Below are positions 8,986 to 16,485 of a stretch of 29,482 nucleotides of DNA, in pieces. Position numbers and translations under genes: made by a program. Source of the DNA: an uncultured Anaerococcus sp. (GTDB taxonomy: Bacteria; Bacillota; Clostridia; Tissierellales; Peptoniphilaceae); assembly GCF_943908415.1 (NCBI RefSeq), contig NZ_CALTSY010000025.1:1-29482 (forward strand). The letters run 5' to 3'. A model generated the notes under the pieces. It did not search any database. It saw nothing but the letters and a program-made list of their open reading frames with translations, and was not told where the DNA came from. Position 1 is the stretch's first letter; each line of letters starts with the position of its first letter.

Positions 8986-9066
8986 ATTTGATTTAAGTAA
9001 AGTATATGATATAGATAAGGCTTGAATCATTACTTTATTTTATATTAATCTAGGAGAGTTACTATT

Positions 9067-9609
9067 ATGAAAAAGACAAGTGAGGAGATATTTGTAGAGA
9101 CGTTATTAGAACTCTCTGAACATATGTCGGTTGATAAAATTACGGTCAAAATGATTGTGGAAAAAAGTGGATTATCTTTGCAAACATTTTATAATCATTA
9201 CATAGACAAGGCAGATTTGATTATATCTGTACATAAAGTTAAGTCTGATGAATTATTAAAAAAGTTCGAATCAGGAAAAATTACTTATCATGAGGCATTG
9301 ATGGAAAATATAAAATTTTATTATGATCATAAGAATTTTTTCTTAAATGCTATAAAAAATACAAGTGGACAGGATTCCTATACAAAGATGAGTATAGAAG
9401 AATCTTATAGAATGAGCTATGATTATATTTTAAGAAAAAATCATATAAGTAATTTAAATAATGAAATAGATTTTTACCTTAGAATGTATATAAGTGGGGG
9501 AGTGCTCATGTACGCATATTGGGCAGAGAAAATGCCTGAAACTAGTGTCAAAGAACTAGCCCATTATTTAGAAAATGCTATCCCAAATAAACTCAAAGCA
9601 TACATATAA
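9067..9609 (+). CDS. TetR/AcrR family transcriptional regulator
   Basis: Predicted DNA-binding repressor of 180 aa. The N-terminal helix-turn-helix spans about residues 24-46 with the typical recognition helix ending LSLQTFYNHYIDKADL. The C-terminal part (about 80-178) resembles the DhaS/TetR_C ligand and dimerisation domains (ISGGVLMYAYWAEK). AGGAGAG precedes the ATG at suitable distance. The ligand and targets are unknown; the nearest downstream gene, 116 bases away, is the ferritin-like protein, and no divergent target is present. Confidence 0.85.
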   Translation: MKKTSEEIFVETLLELSEHMSVDKITVKMIVEKSGLSLQTFYNHYIDKADLIISVHKVKSDELLKKFESGKITYHEALMENIKFYYDHKNFFLNAIKNTSGQDSYTKMSIEESYRMSYDYILRKNHISNLNNEIDFYLRMYISGGVLMYAYWAEKMPETSVKELAHYLENAIPNKLKAYI

Positions 9610-9725
9610 AAGTTGATAATATATAAAAATACTCAAATAGTTGATGGATAAGCTAAATTATAAATTGAATAATACCTTTTAGGTCCTATAGTAAGATTAT
9701 AGATTTAGTAATATTATAGGAGGAT

Positions 9726-10184
9726 ATGATGGATAAAAATAAATTAACAGAAGGATTGCAAGCAATAGTAACTGAACTATCAGTATCATCTGACTTGCAC
9801 TTTTTACAATCAGAAATATTTAGAGACCAAGGATTTAATAAGTTGGCAGAAAAATATGAAGCTCACGCTAAAGAAGAGAGAGATTTTGTAGGAGCATTTG
9901 CTGCAAGAATACTTGATTTAAATTCTGAAGTTAAGCTTGAAGATAAAAAATCAATGCCACTTCATAAAGATCCAGTAGATTTTATAAAATATGATTTAGA
10001 ACTTTCAAAAGAAGGTTTAGGAGTTCTAACTGATTTAGTAACTGCTTCAATTGAAGATCACGTAACATATGATTTACTCAAAGACTACTATAAAGATGAG
10101 GAAGAAGATCTTTTATGGAGTGAAAAAGAACTAGAATTGATTGAAAAAATTGGTAAAGAAAACTGGTTAGTAACACAATTATAA
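9726..10184 (+). CDS. Ferritin-like domain protein, bacterioferritin-like
   Basis: Four-helix-bundle protein of 152 aa resembling bacterioferritin: helix start ELSVSSDLHFLQ, then GFNKLAEKYEAHAKEERDF, and the C-terminal EKELELIEKIGKENWL, which closely matches the bacterioferritin end. By eye alignment the ferroxidase-centre histidines of bacterioferritin are replaced (H54 by F54, H130 by D128) and the residue at E94 is also not Glu, while a Glu equivalent to E51 is kept. It may therefore bind iron differently or have another role. AGGAGG precedes tandem ATGs at 9726 and 9729; the second has the more usual spacing. A strong bidirectional terminator follows at 10205. Confidence 0.7.
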   Translation: MMDKNKLTEGLQAIVTELSVSSDLHFLQSEIFRDQGFNKLAEKYEAHAKEERDFVGAFAARILDLNSEVKLEDKKSMPLHKDPVDFIKYDLELSKEGLGVLTDLVTASIEDHVTYDLLKDYYKDEEEDLLWSEKELELIEKIGKENWLVTQL

Positions 10185-10204
10185 GATTATATAATAAACA
10201 GGAT

Positions 10205-10248
10205 AAAATGGATTCCAAAACTAGATTAGCTTTTTTGGAATCCATTTT
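10205..10248. terminator. Bidirectional intrinsic terminator
   Basis: A perfect 16-bp inverted repeat: AAAATGGATTCCAAAA at 10205-10220 and its complement at 10233-10248, with a 12-base loop. The A and T ends give a U tract in both directions, so it can serve the ferritin-like gene (plus) and the 5'-nucleotidase gene (minus), whose stop is only 4 bases away. Confidence 0.9.
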
Positions 10249-10251
10249 TAT

Positions 10252-11802
10252 TTATATGCCTACATTTTTATAGCCAATTACATTAATGCTATCATAATCC
10301 TTTATTTCAACAACTTCTCTTTTTTCTATATAATCAAAAATCAGTTGGGGCATCTCCTGTGATGATTCCCATATTACTTGACTTCCATCTAGTACGGGAA
10401 AATCGCCCCCACCTATAGCCCTATAATTATTAGTTGCGAAAGTAATCTTTTCATCATCCTTTAACTCACGACCATGGTATTTTACACTTGTTAACCTTTG
10501 GCCTTTTTCTTTGCAAAAGTCATAAGTATAGTCTATTCCAGAATAAATGTCATAATTGAACATAAAGTACTCTGGATTTTCTACTAATACGCCAACTTCA
10601 TTCAATATAAAATAATTAGAATTAAATTCTAATATTTGCCTAAATTCTTTGCCAGTAAGTTCAACTTTCATCAAAGTGTTATTAAACATATAGTTATCTA
10701 TTATCCTACGCATATTAACTTTGCTATCTATTCCCTTAGCATCCTTAGTGTAAATAGCAACTCCAGCTATATCTACTCCTGCATTTTCCATTTGAATCTG
10801 ATTAATGAGGTTTACATAAGGATGTCCATGAATTTGTGCATCTACTACAGAATCTATTATTGCACTAGGCTCTATAATGGTATTACAAGACTTGTCTAAA
10901 AATTCTTGGACCTCTATTATGTCCCCTTTTATATAATTTTCCATGACTGGATCTGGGTCAATTTCTGATAGATCTATTAGTCTTGCTTCTTTAGATATGA
11001 TTTTTTTATTTTCATCTATTTCAAGGTTGATTTCTGCAATTTTCTTAGCAGAAAATGCTGGTTGTACTACTGGTATATCATTATAGATTCCTGCTATTTC
11101 CTGATGAGTATGTCCTGTCAAAAGTACATCAAAGTTTAGGCCAGAGTAAAGTAAATCATAGCCTTCATTTTCTCCATTTTGAACTTGAATTTCACTTCCT
11201 GTTTCTAAATCTTTGGCAAAACCACCATGGTATGAAATTATTACAATATCACATTTTTCATCATCTTTCAGAATAGGTACAAAGTATTTTGCAGTTTCTA
11301 AGGCTGATTTAAATTCTAAACCTTCAATATTTTTAGGATTTTCCCAGTGGGGAATATGTTGGGTTATAAGTCCCAAAATTCCTATCCTAATTCCTTCTAT
11401 TTCCTTGATTATATAAGGACTTATATCAAGTCCATTATTCGCCTTTTGAATAGTGTTAGCAGATAAGACAGGAGCTTTCAGATTATTTATATATGATTTT
11501 AAATAATCTTGTCCATAGTTAAAGTCATGATTGCCTAGGACTAGGCAGTCAGGCTTGATCATATTGTAGGATTCAGCAAGATTTTTTAAGTCATTTTTGT
11601 TATGATATAGGGTTGCTAAGGGAGATCCTTGAATATTATCTCCATTGTCTATATAAATAAGATTTTTATCTTCTTTTCTTATATTATCTATATAAGTCTT
11701 TGCTCTTGACATAGAAAAAAGTTCTTTTTCTCCAACTTTTTTAAAAGAATCAGATGATATGTATGAATGAATATCACTCGTTTCTAAAATTCTAAGTTTC
11801 AT
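10252..11802 (-). CDS. Bifunctional metallophosphatase/5'-nucleotidase
   Basis: UshA/YfkN-type nucleotidase or 2',3'-cyclic-nucleotide phosphodiesterase, 516 aa. The N-terminal calcineurin-like metallophosphatase domain shows D10-x-H12, GDNIQG (54-59), GNHD (90-93), YHGGF (191-195) and GHTHQ (230-234), a full dimetal site. The C-terminal 5'-nucleotidase substrate domain covers about 310-490 (NNTLMKVELTGKEFRQILE; GGGDFPVL). Most family members are secreted, but no signal peptide is present here, so this is likely a cytoplasmic nucleotide or cyclic-nucleotide phosphatase. AAAGGAGA lies just before the start. It is transcribed alone and ends in the bidirectional terminator at 10205-10248. Confidence 0.88.
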   Translation of the reverse strand: MKLRILETSDIHSYISSDSFKKVGEKELFSMSRAKTYIDNIRKEDKNLIYIDNGDNIQGSPLATLYHNKNDLKNLAESYNMIKPDCLVLGNHDFNYGQDYLKSYINNLKAPVLSANTIQKANNGLDISPYIIKEIEGIRIGILGLITQHIPHWENPKNIEGLEFKSALETAKYFVPILKDDEKCDIVIISYHGGFAKDLETGSEIQVQNGENEGYDLLYSGLNFDVLLTGHTHQEIAGIYNDIPVVQPAFSAKKIAEINLEIDENKKIISKEARLIDLSEIDPDPVMENYIKGDIIEVQEFLDKSCNTIIEPSAIIDSVVDAQIHGHPYVNLINQIQMENAGVDIAGVAIYTKDAKGIDSKVNMRRIIDNYMFNNTLMKVELTGKEFRQILEFNSNYFILNEVGVLVENPEYFMFNYDIYSGIDYTYDFCKEKGQRLTSVKYHGRELKDDEKITFATNNYRAIGGGDFPVLDGSQVIWESSQEMPQLIFDYIEKREVVEIKDYDSINVIGYKNVGI

Positions 11803-12027
11803 GTTTCTCCTTTTTAATTATGATTGTTTAATAAAAAATTATTATAAGTACTAAAATTATTAAATTAATAAGAACGCCCCAAAATTATTAAATGGACTAA
11901 AAATAAAAATGGGGACTTATATTGATTATTTTAGATTCATTATACGGTATTAATTTTCAAAAGATAATCAGAGTAATTATAGTATATATTATTATGAAGT
12001 ATAATTAACATAAAAAAGGATTATAAA

Positions 12028-12423
12028 ATGATGAGAGTGGATCTAGAAAAGACAAAAGAATTTTATTTTGCTTATAATGATTTATGCGATTGTGACTTAT
12101 GTAGATTTTATAGGGAAAATATTAAAGATTTGGAATCTGGCTTAGATATATACTTAGGAAATAAAAATATAGAAATTGCTAAACCCTATGAACTTGCTTA
12201 TCCATATGTTGATAATTCCAATAATTTGATATATCCATTTGCTCAATACTTAGTAATAGGTTATTGTCAAGAAGGTTATGAAATAGTAGTTGATGGTTTT
12301 ACTATAAAAAAGGCCGATTCTTTTCCGGATATAGCTACTAAAGATGATTATTTTATACTTGAAGTTTATGATATAAGTTTTGATAAAGATAATTTCGATA
12401 GATCTATAATAGATCACTTATAG
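12028..12423 (+). CDS. Hypothetical protein with CDCDLC motif
   Basis: A 131-aa acidic soluble protein that I cannot assign to a named family. The notable feature is a Cys cluster near the N-terminus, C20, C22 and C25 (LCDCDLCRFY), after an aromatic segment EFYFAYNDL; this arrangement recalls a group of unnamed Firmicutes proteins with an N-terminal CDCxxC motif. The rest is rich in Asp, Tyr and Ile and looks like an alpha/beta domain (PFAQYLVIGYCQEGYEIVVDG). The Cys cluster suggests metal or redox chemistry, but that is inference. Two tandem ATGs follow an AAAGGA ribosome binding site. It is a single-gene unit ending at the terminator at 12438-12484. Confidence 0.65.
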   Translation: MMRVDLEKTKEFYFAYNDLCDCDLCRFYRENIKDLESGLDIYLGNKNIEIAKPYELAYPYVDNSNNLIYPFAQYLVIGYCQEGYEIVVDGFTIKKADSFPDIATKDDYFILEVYDISFDKDNFDRSIIDHL

Positions 12424-12437
12424 TTATATATATGTAA

Positions 12438-12484
12438 AAAATGATTAGATACAATCAATATATTTGAATATATCTAATCATTTT
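12438..12484. terminator. Bidirectional intrinsic terminator
   Basis: A perfect 14-bp inverted repeat, AAAATGATTAGATA at 12438-12451 and its complement at 12471-12484, with a 19-base loop and T/A tracts on both sides. It lies between two convergent genes (stops at 12423 plus and 12493 minus). Confidence 0.85.
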
Positions 12485-12492
12485 ATTATATA

Positions 12493-13383
12493 TTATCTAG
12501 CTTCTCTTTGATTTGTCATATCAAGAATTTCTGGTTCTATAGTTTCTAATGCGTATTCTAGCTCTTCAATCATTTCATTTTTCTTATCTAAATGACCACT
12601 TACATTTACCATATTAACCATGTGTCCTGAGGAGTATAAAGTCTCATCTGGAAGATCTAAATTTTGGAGTAGGTAAATTTGTTCTTCTATATTTTCTCTA
12701 TTTGTAGTTTCGATAAATTCACCACGCTCTCTCATAAGATAAAGCTCGGATCCCTGCATAACTGCTGTACTCATAATATAAACACCCTTAGGTGGGTAAT
12801 AATTGAGTACTTTTGCAGTTTCTTCTGCGTTTATTTTAGAATTGCCAGCTCCAGCCACACCTTGCATGATAATAGCATGATATTTAATGCCGGCATCTTT
12901 CATCTTATCAAGTCCCCTGTAATATCCATCTAGGTCAGTTCCCTTGTTTATATAATCTAGGACTTTTTGATATCCAGTCTCTACTCCAAACCATAGTTCA
13001 TCATATCCTGCTTCTTTTAATTTTTTCATATCTTCAATTGTTTTATTTTCTAGATTATAAAATGAACAGTATGCAGTGATAGTCTTACATTCTGGTATAT
13101 GTTTTTTTATCAATTGTGAGATCTCAAGTAGCCTGTCTGTGGATAAAACAAATGGGTCTCCATTTAAAAGATATATTCTTTCAAAAGGCTTTACTTTTCT
13201 GCGTCTTGAGTTAGCTAGTTCAATTATGTCACTTTCAACATCTTCTAGAGGTGAAACTCCAAATTTAGTTTGATTATACATAGTGCAAAAGGCACATTTG
13301 TTATGTGAACACCCGTAAGTAACCTCTAAAAGTGGGGTATAAGCTTCTAAAGGCGGTCTATAAACTTGGCCAGTATAATGCAT
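12493..13383 (-). CDS. Radical SAM protein, CX4CX2C cluster
   Basis: Predicted radical S-adenosylmethionine enzyme of 296 aa. The [4Fe-4S] ligands are C25, C30 and C33 in GCSHNKCAFCTMY, a CX4CX2C spacing rather than the classical CX3CX2C. The SAM-binding strand LLNGDPF (GDP in place of GGEP) and the WFGVETG segment follow in the expected barrel order. The frame extends upstream to an ATG at 13407, but AAAGGAG sits 5 bases before the ATG at 13383 (MHYTGQVYRPP), which is the preferred start. No second cluster or B12 domain is seen. The substrate is unknown; the sequence is of the general Elp3/MiaB/NifB superfamily group often annotated only as radical SAM protein. Confidence 0.85.
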   Translation of the reverse strand: MHYTGQVYRPPLEAYTPLLEVTYGCSHNKCAFCTMYNQTKFGVSPLEDVESDIIELANSRRRKVKPFERIYLLNGDPFVLSTDRLLEISQLIKKHIPECKTITAYCSFYNLENKTIEDMKKLKEAGYDELWFGVETGYQKVLDYINKGTDLDGYYRGLDKMKDAGIKYHAIIMQGVAGAGNSKINAEETAKVLNYYPPKGVYIMSTAVMQGSELYLMRERGEFIETTNRENIEEQIYLLQNLDLPDETLYSSGHMVNMVNVSGHLDKKNEMIEELEYALETIEPEILDMTNQREAR

Positions 13384-13527
13384 AAAAACTCCTTTCTTTT
13401 TAAACATTATACTTCAAATAGGGCATTATTACTCTATTTATTCATAATATAAGATATATATTTATAGACTTATGCATTAGTTATGATAAAATATAGGATA
13501 TAAAGACTTGTCTATAAGGGGGATTGA

Positions 13528-14418
13528 ATGACAGATTATATATTAAGTTGTGAGTCTACAATGGATTTATCAATAGATTATGTCAAAGAACTTGATGTAA
13601 GCGTTATAAATGCAAACTATGAACTAAATGGTGAGACTTATATAGATGACTTTGGACAAAGTTTGGATATGAAAAGTTTCTATGATAATATGAGAAATGG
13701 ATCCACACCAACTACTTCAAGAATAAATACTGGAGAATACGTAAGCTACCTAAGACCTTTGTTACAAGAAGGACATGATGTAATTCATATTTGTCTATCT
13801 ACAGGTATGTCTAGCCAATATGAATCATTATTAGAGGCTATAAATATATTAAAAGAAGAGTTTCCAGATAGAAAAGTTTATCCAGTTGATTCAAAAATGG
13901 CTTCAGCAGGAGTTGGTTTATTAGTATCAAAGCTTTCTAAATTAAAAAAAGAAGGCATGGGCATAGAAGATCTTTACCACTGGGCAGAGGAAAATAAACT
14001 TCATGTTATAAACTACACAAGTAATGAAAATCTAGAATATGTTGCTCGTGGTGGCAGGATCTCTAAGACCGCAGCAAATATTGGTGGGATGTTACACATT
14101 TGTCCATTAATAGAGGTTGACAATGAAGGATATATGATTGTTACTACTAAAATTAGAACTAGAAAAAAACTTCTAAATGTTATCCTAAAAAAGATAGAGG
14201 ATAATGCTATAGGTGGATTTGACTATAATGAACAATTCTTTATTTCAACTGCTGATAATATGGAACTAGCAAATGAAGCAAAAGCTATGATAGAAGAGAA
14301 ATTTCCTAATATAGATGGCGGTGTAAAGATATCTAGTATAGGACCTACTGTAGGAAGCCATATTGGACCAGGAACTATCGCAATTTTTTATTGGGGTAAG
14401 GAGAGATTAGCTAAGTAA
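13528..14418 (+). CDS. DegV family fatty-acid-binding protein
   Basis: Predicted FakB/DegV-type fatty-acid carrier, 296 aa, a usual length. Family marks are the N-terminal ILSCESTMDL segment, TPTTSRINTGEY near residue 60, ICLSTGMSSQYESL around residue 90, VARGGRISKTAA around 175, and the C-terminal IGPTVGSHIGPGTIAIFYWG. In characterised members these residues bind the carboxylate of a fatty acid that is handed to the kinase FakA for acyl-phosphate formation. No fakA-like gene is in the window. GGGGG ribosome binding site lies just upstream of the ATG. It is a single-gene unit followed by a group of inverted repeats. Confidence 0.9.
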   Translation: MTDYILSCESTMDLSIDYVKELDVSVINANYELNGETYIDDFGQSLDMKSFYDNMRNGSTPTTSRINTGEYVSYLRPLLQEGHDVIHICLSTGMSSQYESLLEAINILKEEFPDRKVYPVDSKMASAGVGLLVSKLSKLKKEGMGIEDLYHWAEENKLHVINYTSNENLEYVARGGRISKTAANIGGMLHICPLIEVDNEGYMIVTTKIRTRKKLLNVILKKIEDNAIGGFDYNEQFFISTADNMELANEAKAMIEEKFPNIDGGVKISSIGPTVGSHIGPGTIAIFYWGKERLAK

Positions 14419-14786
14419 AAATATTAGGAATAAGCTTTATATGTGAATTTCACATATATTAGGTCTTAATAGCTATAATATTAATATCTAACAAATAATT
14501 ATGGTTATTAAGACTGAGCTTGCTCTATTTATATATAAAGATATGTTTAGTAAATATAAAATAATAAGAATTGCAAATACTTATTGTATACAAATATTAT
14601 ATTTGATATAATTTTACTGTGATTTTAAACTTTTATTAAAAGCATAGAAATCGATTGCACATACATTCTAAATAATATATTTATATAAATATAATTACTA
14701 GTTTTAAATCACTAACTAATAATTTTCCCTTAAATACAAGATAAATTTTATAATTATGAAGATAAAATTACCAAAATGGAGTACAT
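14419..14786. other. 368-base intergenic region with three inverted repeats
   Basis: Besides the palindrome at 14438-14458, there is an imperfect inverted repeat with arms 14463-14479 and 14498-14514 (GTCTTAATA against TATTAAGAC at the outer ends) and a small hairpin GAGC-TT-GCTC at 14516-14525. The rest, to 14786, is AT-rich and holds no ORF that I can support. The group may be terminators of degV or a structured leader of the next gene. Confidence 0.45.
14438..14458. repeat. Palindrome TATATGTGAA-T-TTCACATATA
   Basis: A perfect 10-bp inverted repeat with one central base, 20 bases after the degV stop. It has no T tract after it, so it is a weak terminator candidate. It could equally be an operator. 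Confidence 0.5.
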
Positions 14787-16030
14787 ATGAAGAAATTAAA
14801 TAATTTTTGGTATAGAAATTTTTACATAGCCAGTTTTATTTTGATTATATTTGGCCTTTTCTTAGATCCCTTTAGCGATATAGTAAGCGGGCTTTTTAAT
14901 ATAGTTAAATCATCTAGTGTGCTTGTTTCTGACTATATGGAAATAGGTGGTCTTGGAGCAAGCTATGTTAATGCTGGTATGATGTTACTTTTTACAATTA
15001 TTCTAGCACAAAAGTGTGGGGCCAGACTTACAGGTGTCCTTATTGCAGGAATGTTTACTCTTACAGGATTTAGCTTTTTTGGAAAAAATATTATCAATTC
15101 CATTCCCCTTATGATTGGAGTATATCTGTATACTAGATTAAAAGGTCTAAAAATATCCAATTATATGCATGTAGTGTGTTTTGTTACTGGTCTTAGTCCT
15201 GTTGTTAGCTTATTTATATTTTCTTTAAACTTTGACTTGATTACAGGTATTATTTTGGGAATAGTAGTTGGAATATTAGTTGAATTATTATTATTCCCTT
15301 ATCAAGTTCAATGCTCAAATTCCATGATGGTTACTCTCTTTACAATGTAGGTTTTACCCTCGGAATAATAGGTATAGTATTAGCTGGTATCCTCAGAATG
15401 TTTGATAAAGAAATTCCTAAAGTTAGTCTAATCTATTATGGAAATGATTCGTATACAATAATATTTTTCTTAGTAGTTTGCTTAATACTAATGGCCTATG
15501 GTTTAATTAATAATAAGGGACTTAAAGGATACAAAAAAATATTAGAATCAAGTGGTAGACTTGTAACTGATTTTACAATAGAAGTAAATAGATATCTTGT
15601 GATTTTTAATATAGGTCTAATGGGCCTAATTTGTATAGGCTTTGTATTATTAAGCGGTGGCAAGTTTAATGGGCCTATTGTAGGTGGTATACTAACTGTA
15701 ATGGGCTTTGGTGCCTTTGGCAAACATCCTAGAAATGTTATACCTATAATGATAGGTGTATATATTGCAAGCTTAGTTAATAAATATGAGCCATCTAGTA
15801 CAGTTGCAATTCTTACAGCTCTATTTTCAACAACGATTGCACCTATAGCTGGAGAATTTGGTATATTTGCCGGTATATTTGCAGGATTTATGCATAAGGC
15901 AGTAGCTACAAACATAAGTTTGATTCATGGTGGAATTAATTTATACAATAATGGACTAGCAGGCGGTATGGTAGCAGCAATATTAGTTCCATTATATAAG
16001 AGTTTTTATGAAAGGCGTCATAGTGATTAA
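14787..16030 (+). pseudogene. DUF1576 membrane protein, frameshifted near 15294-15298
   Basis: A multi-spanning membrane protein of the DUF1576 type, function unknown. The first frame (14787-15350) and the second (through 16030) overlap. The homologous sequence passes from the first (ending ELLLFP) to the second (reading PLSSSMLKFHDGYSLYNVGF) at about 15294-15298. Adding one C to the CCC run there would give one 414-aa protein, a normal length. The internal duplication of this family is visible: TGFSFFGKNIINSIPLMIGVY in the first half and MGFGAFGKHPRNVIPIMIGVY in the second. It has about ten or more hydrophobic segments. It could be a true pseudogene or a one-base sequencing error. An ATG at 15311 could start the second half separately. 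The 3' end overlaps the following small gene. Confidence 0.8.
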
Positions 16031-16367
16031 AGAAAGAGATAAGGCGAGAAAAATTTTAAATGTAATTATGGAATATTTTGCACTTAATGAATTTTCCAGT
16101 ATAAAAACCCAAATATCAGTAGATAGTCATAGAACTATAATCATGGTAGAGGGGGAGGTAAATCCCAAAAATATTAAAGTTAAGGATCTAGAATCTATAT
16201 TATCTCATCCAAGATTAGCAGAATATGATGATTATTACGATAGTCTTTTAGAATCTAGCGATGAAAATGAAATAAATGCTGTAGGATATTTAGTTGATGC
16301 AGCCTATGTAAAATTGGCTGGTAGTACCCTACAGATAAACTTGCTTAGAGACCATATATCTATGTGA
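16023..16367 (+). CDS. Small hypothetical protein coupled to DUF1576
   Basis: A soluble protein of 114 aa if started at GTG 16023, or 119 aa from ATG 16008. GTG is preferred because AAAGG lies 7 bases upstream and the start overlaps the stop of the DUF1576 gene (GTGATTAA), but the ATG cannot be excluded. Features: a basic N-terminal helix (KERDKARKILNVIMEYF), a beta segment RTIIMVEGEVNPK, and an acidic middle (EYDDYYDSLLESSDENE). I recognise no family. The overlap suggests that its product acts with, or regulates, the membrane protein. Confidence 0.65.
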   Translation: MIKERDKARKILNVIMEYFALNEFSSIKTQISVDSHRTIIMVEGEVNPKNIKVKDLESILSHPRLAEYDDYYDSLLESSDENEINAVGYLVDAAYVKLAGSTLQINLLRDHISM

Positions 16368-16423
16368 TAAATTACATTTATAATATTAAAACTTTGTACT
16401 ATACTATTAGTTATAAAGTAAAG

Positions 16424-16458
16424 TTAAAAAGGCTAAGAATCGATCTTAGCCTTTTTAA
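16424..16458. terminator. Bidirectional intrinsic terminator
   Basis: A 15-bp inverted repeat, TTAAAAAGGCTAAGA and its complement, around a 5-base loop, with A and T tracts at both ends. It serves the small gene ending at 16367 (plus) and ppdK ending at 16486 (minus). Confidence 0.9.
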
Positions 16459-16485
16459 ATATTGATTATGGAGAATCTGTATATA

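Larger units (their letters stand above)
8581..9066. other. 486-base region of decayed or non-coding DNA
   Basis: Holds the acetyltransferase remnant (8595-8768), a further short open stretch around 8765-8869 that I cannot assign, and the 28-codon peptide gene at 8899-8985. No terminator was seen after the GNAT gene that ends at 8580. The region looks like a site of gene loss between the acetyltransferase pair and the TetR gene. Confidence 0.5.
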
